Shown: positions 40,701 through 52,044 of the stretch, piece by piece | Numbering within the stretch: position 1 is the first letter of the stretch | Layout: each line of letters opens with the position of its first letter | Assembly (NCBI GenBank): GCA_036417435.1 | Contig: CM070903.1 | Span: forward strand, 81,523,501-81,587,500 | DNA from: Inia geoffrensis | Taxonomy: Eukaryota; Chordata; Mammalia; Artiodactyla; Iniidae | Direction: 5' to 3' | DNA length: 64,000 nt | Notes under the pieces: model-generated | Told to the model about the DNA's origin: nothing | What the model saw: only the letters and a program-made list of their open reading frames with translations | The model's database searches: none | Made by a program: the position numbers and the translations under genes

Positions 40701-41481
40701 GGCTCTACCTAGACACAAGAACACCCCAGTAGCAATGAGCACACGTATTGTCCAGATTTTTGTTTCTAATGCTATTCTGCAATAAAAGAAATAAGGGCTC
40801 CTTGAAGACATGGCTGATTCTAGGACCAGAGCAGGAAATATACAAGATGATACAAAAGTATCTGGTACCAGAAATTAAGTAAGTCACACAATGATGGGGG
40901 TGTGTGACACAGGAACCAACAGGAAGAGCTCCAATGGTAAAAGCTGATATAATTTGAGCAGCAAAATATTATTGGATTATAACTCAAAGTATAAAATAAA
41001 TACCCATAAATATATACTTATATGAATAAATAATTGAATAAAAAAATAGAGGAGAATAAAAAATAATTTATGTAAATACTTTGCCATAAAGGAGGTAGAA
41101 CATTACTCCCCATCCCTTAAGTGTGGGCTGCATATAGTGACCTCTTTCTAAAGAGTACAATATGGAAATGGGGTGACGGGAGAGCCACTTTATAGAGGAA
41201 AAACCTGACAAAACGTTGCCTCAGCCACATGAGCACAGTTAATATCAACAGAGATGAGTCACACTGATAGTTTGTGACCTTGATATGCTGTGATGAAAAT
41301 GTTGCTGTACCTCTGTGTTCTACCTCCGCAGATCTTATAAGCCTGCTCTAATCCTGAGAAACATATCAGAAAACTCCCAATTGTGGGATATTTTACACAA
41401 TACTTGACCAACACTCCTCAGAACTTTGGAGATCATCAAAAACAAAGAAAGTCTGAGAAACTGTCTCAGCCAAGAGGAACC

Positions 41482-41898
41482 TGTAATAGGTTGAACTGTA
41501 TCCCTCAAAAGATATGCTGAGGTCCTAACCCTCAGTACCTCCCAAACAGGACCTTATTTGGAAATAGGGGCCTTGCAGATGTAATTAGTTAAAACAAGGT
41601 CATACTGGAGTAGGTGATGACTGGTGTCCTTAAGAGAAGATGAGACACAGAGAAAAAGACACATGAGGGCAGAACACAATGTGACGATGGGGGCTGAGAT
41701 TGAAATCCCACAGCAACAAGCCAAGGAATGCTAGTTTCAGCAAACTAGCAGAAGCTAGGAACAGACAAGGAAGGATTATCCCCTACAGGTCGCAGAGAGA
41801 GCATAGCCCTGCCAACTGTGAGACAATACATTTCTGTTGTTTTAAGCCACCCAGTTTGACGTGCTTTGTTATGGCAGCCCTTTATGGAAACTAATACA
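41482..41898 (+). mobile_element. Solo LTR of MaLR (MLT1-like) type
   Basis: Begins TGTAATAGGTTGAACTGTAT, passes ggaccttatttggaaatagg and ctggtgtccttaagagaaga, and ends ttgttatggcagcc...ctaataca. Length 417 bases. Flanking 5-mers GAACC and GAGCC are an imperfect target duplication. No internal retroviral sequence is present. Confidence 0.8.
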
Positions 41899-41899
41899 G

Positions 41900-42150
41900 A
41901 GCCTAAGAAGACATCTTTAGATGACATCCTGGGACAGAAAAAGGACATTAGGTAAAAACGAAGGAAATCTGTATAGTTAAGAATAATATATCAATACTGG
42001 TTTATTAATTGTGACAAATGCACCATACTAACGTGGGATGTTAATAACAGGGGAAACTGGTGAAGCATATATGGGAACTTTCTCTATCATCTTCACAACT
42101 CTTCTAAAAATCTAAAAGTATTCTAAAATTAAAATTTTGTATTTAAAACA
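41900..42150 (+). repeat. Old LINE-type 3' end next to the MaLR LTR
   Basis: Contains tgacaaatgcaccatactaa, gggaactttctctatcatct and ctaaaagtattctaaaatta, which look like an old mammalian L1 3' end; A/T-rich sequence of the same character lies before the LTR (about 40940-41100). Family call is tentative. Confidence 0.45.
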
Positions 42151-42249
42151 ATGTGACCTAAGATCTTGCAGCTAGGAGATTAGGGGCACTGGGATTTGAA
42201 ACCAGTTCTGATGGACTCTGGAGCCCAGGCTCTCCCTCCACTGGTTCTA

Positions 42250-42455
42250 TACCAGTGGTTCTTGAACTAGGCAGCACACAGGAAACTCCCGGTTTAAAAT
42301 TTTTTAACCACCTTAAAGAAATACTGATGTCTGGTTCACACCCTCCAGAGACTCAGATATAATCAGTCTGGAGTAAGGCTGAGGCTTTGGGGCTTGGGGG
42401 TGGTAGTTAAAATTCCCCCAGGTGATTCTAGTGTGCACCCAGTTTGAGATGCGCG
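42250..42455. repeat. MER5-type hAT remnant
   Basis: Starts accagtggttcttgaactag and ends caggtgattctagtgtgcac then agtttgagatgcg, the typical MER5 ends. Confidence 0.75.
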
Positions 42456-44309
42456 TTTCCAGGCTGTCCTGCTCGTGTGTGACCCCTGAAGAATGCTGGG
42501 AGCCTTTATTTCCCAAGCTTGGGTTTTTTGACCCAGGTCATGCTTCTGGTGAGAGGTGGAGGAGAGGCAGACACCCTGCTGCTCTAGCCCTAGATCCAGG
42601 AGTTTTCTGCGACTCAGCAGCAGCACCGTCGCTAAGACATTTATGCATTAGTGACTTCCTGGCAAGAACAGTGCTCTTTTACTTTGCAGTGGTAAACTGA
42701 GGAAGGGGAAAGCATCCCAAGCATGGGCAATAGCATGTGAGAAAGCAGGGGTATGATAGGGTGTTTGGGGAAAACTGAGTGACTTGGTGTCCCTGGAGAG
42801 CCAGAGAAATTGGGAGAAAAAAGAACAGCATCAGGAAGTACTGACCTGGGATGCTCAGCATGGTTTTGGGAATGGGGAGACATTTGAGGGTTTTAGACCA
42901 AGGAGAGACATGGTAAGCTTTACCTTTCAAATCAGGCTTTAGTGCAGAGAGTAAACTTCGGGAGAAGAGCCTAAAGGTAGGGAGACTCAATATGGCTTCC
43001 CAACAACAAGTGAGGCACCCTCTGGTCCTGAACAAGGGCAGGCCCGAGGACAGGGAGGGTAGGAATCGGCTTCCAGGGACTCTGAGAACCTAGGGCTGGG
43101 CCTGGAAGAGCCACTTTGAAGAGATTCAAACCTCTGTTCACATCTGAGGGTGAATTAGTAGAGAGTAGAGGGGGAAAAGGGCAGGGACCAAAGCCTGCAG
43201 GCAGTAACTGTTTTCAGGTCCCCAGACTTTCTGGCACCGGTGCTCTCTCCAGAAAGGAAACCAGGGCATTCTCTGAACTTGAGGGAAAGAGACAAACAGG
43301 GCCTTTGTGACCACCTCCTGCGTCTGGTATGTGTTGGCCTTCTTTCAAGAAGATAAGGAAAATGTCTTTTGTATGCAAACACACAGACTCAATTCCCAGA
43401 AGTGAGCTTCTGATCACAGGGAGAAGAGCCGGGGACCCTGCTAATATTTAGGCAAAGGCTCCTAGGGAGGCCTCTCTGAGAAGTGGGGTGGTAGGACAAG
43501 ACAGTGTTAAGACAGGGGAAGATGTGTCGAGCCTGGATGTTGCCCAGGGCGAGCGTGCAGGATGATGAACAGATTAGTGTGGGTGGGAACATATCTTACC
43601 CTCCAATATCTTCCAGTCGCAGGGGAAGTCTCTGCAAAGTAACATGCCAACAGGTCAGCACGAAACACAGCAAGCCCCGGGGATCCAAAGGGTACAGCGT
43701 AGATGCAGTCCAGGCCCAAGGTCTTAGATGATGCTGACCTATTTTAAAAGTGAGGACTCTCACCTCCCATTCAGCTGTTTATCCTGTGACATTATTCCAT
43801 CTTGCCCATCTCCTGGGACTATCCAGCTTATTTAATCCACCCCCACTAAACGCTCCCGTGTGGCCCAGACTTTCCAACAGGATCCCAGACAACAGAATCC
43901 TTCCTTTAAACAATTCCAACAACAGCTCCCTTTGCTCTGAGTTTGCCTGTCCAAGGCCCAAATCCATATTGGCGGTCTAGGCCTCCCATTAAGTCTTTTT
44001 ATTTCAGTGTATTTCATCATTATGAAATACTTTAAACATACAAAACAAAACAAACAAGATACAAATCCATGTCCTGCTCAGACCTGATGAAACAACAGGG
44101 GACGTAGGGGACATGGACAGGATTCCAATTCAAGGAGTAAGTTGGTGCCATGAGAGAGAAGGTGCTTTGGATGTGCGTGGAAAGAGTTCTGAAACCTGAC
44201 CCTGAAGACGTGGGCTCCAGCCCCAGCTCTGCTGCCTAATGGTTCTGAATGCTCAAGTGGATCATGCTCTCTGTGCTCAGTTTCCACAGTCCCTCTCGAG
44301 TTTCTCCTT

Positions 44310-45425
44310 CTTTCCAACCTCTATACATGGAGAGCCCCAGGGCTCAGTCCTCCGGCCTCCTGTCTGTACTCTCTACCCTCACCCCCTGAGTAATCTCATC
44401 TAATCTCATGACATTTAACATCATCGAAATGCTAATGACTTCACTTGCATCTCCAGCTTGGTCTTCTCCTCTGAACCACAGGTATGAATATTCAACTGCC
44501 TTGGCATTTCTCGTGTTCAGTGTCTAACAGGATGCCCAAAAAGCATCTCAGACTTCACGTGTCCACAACCAATCTCCTGTTATGGCCCCCACGTCTGTTC
44601 CTTACACAGCCAACCCCATCTCAGAAAGCGGTAACTCCACTCTTCCAGTTGACCTGACCAAAAATCCTGGGGCGTGTTTGATTCCTCTTTCTCGCACACC
44701 ACACATCTGAGTCCTCAACAAACCCCCTCAGCTCTACTTTAAAATACAGCCAGATTCAATCCCAGTTGCTACCACCCTGGTACAGGTCCCCACCCAGGAA
44801 CAGGCACTATCCCCTCTTTGCTGGATTGTTGCAGGAGCCTCCTAGCTAATCTTTCCTCTTTCATTCTTGTCCCTCTGTGGACATTCTCAACACAGTGACA
44901 CTAAATTGGATTACATCTCCCCACTGCTCAAACCCTCCAATGGCTTCTTGTCTCATTTAAATCAACAACCAATGTCCTGATGACCTATGGCTTATATGTT
45001 CTGACCCCCATCCCCACTTAGTAATGACTAACAAGCCTGAGCTGCATTCCAGCCGCATTGGCCTCCTCATGGTTCAACATTCCAGGCTGCTCCTACCTCA
45101 GGGCTTTTGCACATGCTCTTTGCCTTACTCAGTTCCTTCATCTTTTTTCAAACGTCACCTTCTTAGTGAGACCTTCCCTAGCTACCTAATCTAAAATTGT
45201 AACTCTATCCGCTGCCCTTCCTGTCCCCCTTGCCTACTTTATTCTTCTCCTTAGTACTTAACACTATCTAGTATACCACACAGCTTACTTATATTGTTTG
45301 CTGTCTAGTTTTTCTACTATCCATAAGGTCAGTGATTTAGTCACTTTGCTCTTCACTATATCTCTAGTGCCTAGAACAATGCCTGGCACATAACATGTAC
45401 TCAATAAACATTTGTTGGGTGAATA
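44310..45425 (+). repeat. L2 LINE 3' part, about 1.1 kb
   Basis: Long sense fragment ending in the L2 3' signature ('cagggcttttgcacatgctc', 'agtgcctagaacaatgcctgg', 'tactcaataaacatttgttg' then ggtgaataaat). No open reading frame remains. The 5' border is approximate. Confidence 0.8.
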
Positions 45426-45827
45426 AATCTTGAAAATAGGGAATATCTTATTATGTCCTCAAAATAATACTGTAAGCCTATTAAGATGGGAGTGAAAAAT
45501 TATTGGGCTTAGAAGTGAAGGGATAAGACACAGACTGATATTCCAACACTACCACCCAAGTCCTTGTATAAGGTGACACCTCTCAAGGTAACTGCCTTTC
45601 AAAATGTGAATACCTTTAGAGAGAGGTTGAGTCAGAGTAAGATGCATAAATCAATTTGCTCCAGAAAGGAAAGGAAAGGAGGACGCTGTGGACATTCAGA
45701 TAAGAAGGTCCAACCCCAAACTGACCTAGGCAGACTGAAATCTTGGTGTAACAACTAGATGGCCTATTAGAGGGGTCAGGGTCAGGGCACTATCCCAAAT
45801 GCCCAAGGACAAAATAAGACTTAGCAG

Positions 45828-47574
45828 CTTTTTCTCAATGGGTTTGCCTCCAGGACCCAGGTGTCGTGAAAACCACCACTAAACCTAAGAAAAAATGGAA
45901 AAGGAGAAGACCCACATCAACATCATTGTCATTGGACATGTAGATTCGGGGAAGTCTACCACTACTGGCCATCTGATCTACCAATGTGGTGGGATCGACA
46001 AGAGAACCATTGAAAAGTTTGAGAAGGAGTCTGCCAAGATAGGAAAGGGCTCCTTCAAGTATGCCTGGGTCTTGGACAAACTGAAAGTTGAACGCAAGCG
46101 TGGTATCACCATTGATATCTCAATATGGAAATTCGAGACCAGCAAGTACTATGTGACCATCATTGATGCCCCAGGACACAGAGGCTTCATCAAAAACATG
46201 ATTACAGGCACATCCCAGGCTGATTGTGCTGTCATGATTGTTGCTGCTGGTGTTGGTGAATTTGAAGCCGATATTTCCAAGAATGGGCAGACCTGTGAGC
46301 ATGCCCTTCTGGTCTACACTCTGGGTGTGAAACAACTAATTGTTGGAGTTAAAAAATGGATTCTACTGAGCCACCCTACAGCCAGAAGAGATACGAGGAA
46401 ATTGTTAAGGAAGCCAGCACCTCCATTAAGAAAATTGGCTACAACCCCGACACAGTAGCATTTGTGCCAGTTTCTGGCCGGAATGGTGAAAACGTGCTGG
46501 AGCCAAGTGCTAACATGCCGTGGTTCAAGGGATGGAAAGTCACCTGAAAAGAAGGCAATGACAGAGGAACCACACTGCTTGAAGCTCTGGATTGCATCCT
46601 GCCACCAACTAGCCCAACTGACAAGCCCTAGTGTTTGCCCCTCCAGGACGTCTACAAAATTGGTGGTATTGGCACTGTCCCTGTGGGTCGAGTGGAGACT
46701 GGTGTTCTCAAACCTGGCCTGGTGGTCACCTTTGCCCCAGTCAATGTGATAACTGAAGTGAAGTCTGTTGAAATGCACCATGAAGCTTTGAGTGAAGCCC
46801 TTCCTGGGGACAATGTGGGCTTCAATGTCAGGAATGTGTCTGTCAAAGATGTTCACTGTGGCAATGTGTCTGGTGACAGCAAAAATGACCCACCGACGGA
46901 AGCAGCTGGCTTCACAGCTCAGGTGATTATCTTGAACCATCCAGGCCAAAGCAGTGCTGGATAGGCACCTGTGCTGGATTGTCACACAGCTCACATTGCT
47001 TGCAAGTTTGCTGAGCTAAAGGAGAAGATTGATCATCGTTCTGGGAAAAAGCTGGAAGCTGGCCCCAAACTCTTGAAATCTGGTGATGCTGCCATCATTG
47101 ATATGGTTCCTGGGAAACCCATGTGTGTTGAGAGCTTCTCTGACTATCCTCCTCTGGGCCATTTTGCTGTTCGTGAAATGAGACAGACGGTTTCTACGGG
47201 TGTCATCAAAGCAGTGGACAAAAGGCAGCTGGAGCTGGCAAGGTCACCAAGTCTGCCCAGAAAGATCAGAAGGCTAAATGAATATTATCCCCAATACCTG
47301 CCACCCCAGTCTTAATCAGTGGTGGAAGAATGGTCTCAGGACCGTTTGTCTCAATTGGCCATTTAAGTTTAATAGCAAAAGGCTGGTTAATGATAACAAT
47401 GCATGGTAAAACCTTCAGAAGGAAAGGAGATTGTTTTGTGGACCATTTGTTTTGTGTGTGGCAGTTTTAAGGTATTAGTTTTTAAAATCAGTACTTTTTA
47501 ATGGAAACAACTTGACCAAAAATCTGTCACAGAATTTGAGACCCATTAAAAAAGTTTAGTGAGAAAAAAAAAAA
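45828..47574 (+). pseudogene. EEF1A1P: EEF1A1 processed pseudogene, full length, flanked by target duplications
   Basis: Intronless copy of the elongation factor 1-alpha 1 mRNA. It begins ctttttctcaatgggtttgc, matching the TOP-type 5' end of that mRNA; the start ATG is at 45895-45897 and the copy ends in an A tail (47564-47574). GHVDSGKST (GTP P-loop) and DAPGH (switch II) are visible. Lesions: a 1-base deletion near 46350, TGA at 46545-46547, TAG near 46629 and at 46962-46964, and a frameshift near the C-terminus. Target duplications AAGACTTAGCAG (45816-45827) and AAGTCTAAGCAG (47573-47584) overlap the tail and show L1-mediated insertion. The longest intact piece is about 150 codons, so no working protein is expected. 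Confidence 0.96.
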
Positions 47575-47584
47575 GTCTAAGCAG

Positions 47585-50084
47585 CAGTTTTTGAGCAACG
47601 TCAGAGCTAGCAGGGAGCCTTCAGTTCACCTTACCTCATTGCTTTACAAATGAAGAAACTGAGACCCAGGGGACGGGAAAGACTAGATCATCCAAGGTCA
47701 TCGACCTACATGCCTGGACATTGGCTAAGCCAGGGCTGAAACCCAGGTTTCCAGCCCTCAGGCCAATGAGATTTCTATACCACAACCACCAACCCAGCAG
47801 CCCTCACAAGGCCCTGTCACAAAAGAGCCATATAGCAGGCAGATTTCACTTCCCCGATGCATGTGGCAGTACCCACGCAATGACGAAAATGACCCCAAAG
47901 GAAATTTCTTAGCTGGGAGTCCTGCAGAGAACCAGAATGGGACTTGGAAAAGAACTAAATTCCTTCTGGGGTATTTCAGCCAATGGGAATGGAGCCCAGA
48001 AATCGCTGATGTTTTCTGTTTGGGGAGATTTTTAAAATAGCTATCTTTGAAGAATGAAGAGTGGCTACCATGCTGCTGGGAAAATGAAGTCATTGCTTTG
48101 CAAGATATATGAGGAGAAGAAAAGAAACGATGCTACATCTATTAAAATAAACTAGTTCTAACTCTTGGGCTGGGAAGTTAACCCTTGCCTTCCATTTTTT
48201 TCCTAAAGTATTTACCAACAGAGCTGAAATCACAAAGAGAAAGCCCTTCAGGACTCAAAGGGGAGGCTGCCAATTGAAAGGAAAAGGAGAAGAAAGAAGA
48301 GGATGAGCATTCAATCTCATCAGAAAGAAGAGAATGAATATGGGCTTTGTATCTGGAATGTCACAGATAGTGTATTATTTATTCCTTACAATAGCGCTCC
48401 GTGGCAGATTGATTATCCCCATTTCAACAAGAAGGAAAACTGGGGCTCAAGGAGCTGAACTAATTTTCCTAAGGCCATACAGCTAGTAAGTAGAAGAACT
48501 AGGACTCAAGTCTCTCTTAACCCCAGATTTCGTGATCTTGCCTTACTCCATGCTGTACAGGGCAGCTCAACTTTCGTACTTTCTCTAGTACTTCAGTTTC
48601 TTCTCCATAAAATAAGGGCACTCAATCAAGACATCTCTAATCGGTCTCACAGCAAATCAACCTTAGTTGGTGATCTTCTGGGTTTGCAGGACTCCTGAGA
48701 CCCAAGAAGCGTTCTCCCATTGGGCTGTTCCTCCACCCTGCTGAGTTTGAAGGAAGTGATCAAGGCAGCACTTGTTGCTGACCCTACACTAAGGATTGCA
48801 GCCCCTGGAACACCCATTCAAGTGCCTGTAGGTCTCCTCCTGGCTTGAACAGCAAGACCAATGCACAGGAGCACCAGTGGGAGAGGCTTGGGATCCTGGA
48901 ATGTCCCTGAGGAGTTTGTTTATAAAACCTAGGGTACATCTAACAAGGTCATCATGTGGCATGTGGCCATGTGTGCAAAGAAAGAACTGCCCTAGAGAAG
49001 TCTTTGCCAAGACAAGGGCTAAGCTGTGAGTAAGCCTAGCAAGTATGAGGGACAATAAGGGAGACGGAGGAGGTGTTTATAGATGGTAGACATCTTCCTA
49101 CAGAGCAGGAAGAGGCTTAATGCTTTAGGAAAGTGTTCCGGAGTAAACCCAGTGGAGGGGCTCTACCACTACCTGGCAGTGGGGACTGGAGTAAGTCACT
49201 TCCAAGCCGTGATCACACTCTAGCAGGGACTATAGCTATAGACAGGTAATTACAACCAAGCTTGATAAGCATCTGGCAAGGGTGGCAGAGCTCAAAATTG
49301 GAGATTCTCAGAGCAGGATAGAGCCATGCAGCAGGTGGTCAGGCAGGAGCAGGGAGGTTTGAAGGAGGGTCAAGTCCCCAGGGAGTGAGTGGGGAAGCTG
49401 TGCCCAAGTCCTAGAGAATCCATGGCAGGTCATCAAGGAAGATCTCTGGGCTCATTATTATAAGCCTGGGTGCAGAAGGAAGCCTATTCCTCAGTTAGGA
49501 GGCATTACACCAGGCAGCTCAGGTGGGTCACCTGGGGGTCTTATTCTAATTTCAGATGCTCAGGCCCCACACCCAGAAATTCTGATTCTGCTGGTCTGAG
49601 GTGGGGGCTGGGCACTGACATTTCTTTAAAGGCTCCCCAGGATTTCTGAAGTACAGCCAAGGCTGAGAATATCTGCAGTAAGCAGAGATCTCTGAGAGAC
49701 ACGGCCTACCCCTCAGTGCTCGCTAGGTCCCAGCACCCAAATCAGGCCTTGCCAGAGAGAAGGCAGTCAGGATACGCCTCCTGGATAAAGGAGTGAATAC
49801 TTGTGTACGTGAAGCAAAGGAAGTCACCAGGCAGTTACTAGGACCAGAGCAAGGGCAGGAGCAAGACTAATCTCATGCTGAGTCCCCTGGATGGCTGACC
49901 AAGGGCTGCCCGAACCCCTCCTGATTGTGTACACGGTTGGCCCAGACCTTGAAGCTGGAGCTAGATCAAGCTTTATATGGGTACCCCAGAAAGGGGAGAG
50001 AGGGGATGGGAGAGGTGTCCAACAGCCCATTACAGATCAGGGACACTGGTGAATCCCAAGCACACAGTAATGACTACTAAGCCT
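47585..50084. other. Intergenic DNA between the EEF1A1 pseudogene and RTP1
   Basis: Holds MIR-like remains (about 47590-47760 and 48360-48620) and a MER5-type remnant (about 49510-49680). The rest is unique and no gene is recognised. Confidence 0.55.
49510..49680. repeat. MER5-type hAT remnant
   Basis: Contains cacccagaaattctgattct, actgacatttctttaaaggc and ccaaggctgagaatatctgc in MER5 order. Confidence 0.7.
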
Positions 50085-51524
50085 GATTGAAGAAATCCCA
50101 TCTTTATTAAAGTACCCTGTCTTTATATAAGTGGCCGTCCTCCCTCCACCACTACAGACGGTGGGTGGTGACTTCTCATTAGAAAGGGGAGCAGTGGGGG
50201 AAGGAGAAGAAGTCAAGTTATTAACAAAGGTGAGGTGGATGAGGACCCTCAAAGGTACAGGGTGGCATCCCACCTCCTGCTTTCTGCCTCCCTTCCCCAA
50301 ATCACACTCTGTACCCCTACCATGAGAAAGTCTCCTCTGCTCCCTTTCTACACCATATGGCATCCCATTTGAAGGCGATTAGGATTCTCCCACATATCTA
50401 TGCACTTCTCCAGGGCAAAACACTTCCCATCTTTCATGCTCCCTCTCTTACTAATGGCCCCCCATCCCTGTGGTTCTAGGTGGACAGCTGATCTTTGGTG
50501 AGCGGGCCCATGCCTGGCCCATATGGGAAAGCCTCTCAATGAGGGTTTCAGCAAATAGCCCAAGAAGCCAGACCCCTCTTCCGGTATTCTGACCATCAGA
50601 ACCACTGAGAATCAGTCTGACTTGGTCCCTGAACTCTGAAGACTCTTCATTATAATGGAGAGTCATTATATTTGTTTCCTAGGGATTTTGTGCTTTGTTT
50701 CTAACATTCTACCTTCTGAACCTCTCCTAAATTCTCTGATGGCTCATGTGCAGTGGGTGGGAAGGCTAGCTCTATGGGACTCCACCCCAAGCACCATCTG
50801 GGCACCAGACGGGCCCCAGAATCCACCCTGAGTGGAGGGAAGCCAGAAACTGGGAGTGTGGAAAACAGAAGCAAGGGACCCCGCGTACCCAGGAACAAAG
50901 GGGCAGCCTAGTGCCTCCACCTCTCCCTTCAAGAGGAACCTCTGCTGCGTGCATGGAGACGGAGCTATGGATGAGACTCATACACCAGGCAGAGGCTAAT
51001 GTAAGGCTGCAGCTCCGGATGTGGGCAATAATGAAGGGTAGGGCTGGGGTTAATGAGAAAGCAAGGAGGAGCTCATTGCTGTGGAAAGGCCCCTTGAGAT
51101 CACACCTAGCCCTGTAATTTTCAAACTTTTTAAACGCAGTTGGACCTTTTTCAAACAAAACTCTTAAACTCCATCTAACATGGAGCTGCTCTAGAGGAGG
51201 AGGTAGAAGTTGGGGATGGGCTGTTTGACCATGATGGGAAACGCACTCACTCACCCCTTCCAAATCCCAAAGCCCCGAGGCACCTATGCGGAATGTTGGG
51301 GTCCTGGGCCTCACTTTGAAAAGCCAATGATCTAGCCCAAACCCTTACTTTTATAGATAGAAAAGCAGGGTGATTTGTCCTGGGTCCCCACTGAGTCAGT
51401 GGTGGCACCGGTGCTAGAACTTATCCCCACTCCCAACCCAGGTCTCTCTTCACCCCCTCCCACCAGTTGGCTGGCCTCTCAGGCCTTGGGCCCCTAGCAT
51501 CCGCCTGGGCCCAACAAGGGAATC
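50085..51524 (-). other. RTP1: RTP1 3' UTR (probable)
   Basis: Between the stop codon and an AATAAA on the minus strand (plus TTTATT 50103-50108). About 1.4 kb, with a MIR-like stretch next to the coding end (about 51310-51420). The end point is inferred. Confidence 0.5.
50103..50108 (-). terminator. RTP1: Candidate RTP1 poly(A) signal
   Basis: TTTATT on the plus strand is AATAAA on the coding strand. It is the best hexamer found downstream of RTP1 before the repeat-rich DNA. Confidence 0.5.
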
Positions 51525-52044
51525 TTAGACGGAGCTGTGGAAGGAGAACTGCAGGTAGATGATCAGCAGCAGGACCATGGCCCAAAACAAGCACCAGGGG
51601 ATGGAGCAGAAACTGCGGCCAGAACCCGCCTCGGCCTGCGGCTTGGTGGGGCTGGGAGCCCGGGAGAAGATGTAGGTTGTCGCCTCCTCCTCCAGCAGCT
51701 TCTCGCTGGGCTTCCAGTGCATGATGCCCTCCTGGCACGCCTCGCAGAACTCTCCGCGGTGCCGCCGGTTGTCTTGGCGGCTGGCCACGTGGATGCGGTA
51801 CTGGCCGCCGCTCTCCCCGTAGCACTGCTCGCGCAGGCTGGTGATGAGGTTGTCCACCAGGCTCTCGATGTTCTCCTCCAGCATTCTCGACTCTTCCAGC
51901 CGCGCCGTGCCGCACTCGTAGCACAGCTGCTTGAAGACGCGCATGCGCACCGAGCCCGCCCGCTGGGCGCGGTCCAGGTACATGTGGAAGAGGATGACCA
52001 CGTGGGGCGACTGCCAGGTGTGCCAGCACCAGGAGCAGTGGAAC
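51525..52044 (-). CDS. RTP1: RTP1 exon 2
   Basis: The acceptor ccacag (complement 52050-52045) completes the split Arg codon, then FHCSWCWHTWQSPHVVILFH. Carries the zinc-binding cysteines and the membrane anchor; TAA at complement 51527-51525. The first 400 bases are CpG-rich. Confidence 0.97.

Larger units (their letters stand above)
39801..45815. other. Intergenic DNA between MASP1 and the EEF1A1 pseudogene
   Basis: Contains an antisense MIR (about 40565-40700), old L1-like DNA with a MaLR LTR (about 40940-42150), a MER5-type remnant (about 42250-42455) and a long L2 3' end (about 44310-45425). About 42460-44300 is mostly unique, with only short shadow frames. No gene recognised. Confidence 0.6.

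Noticed and set aside
45895..46458. 187-codon frame matching elongation factor 1-alpha
   Set aside because: Frameshift, several stops, no introns and target duplications show a processed pseudogene; I do not call it a working gene.
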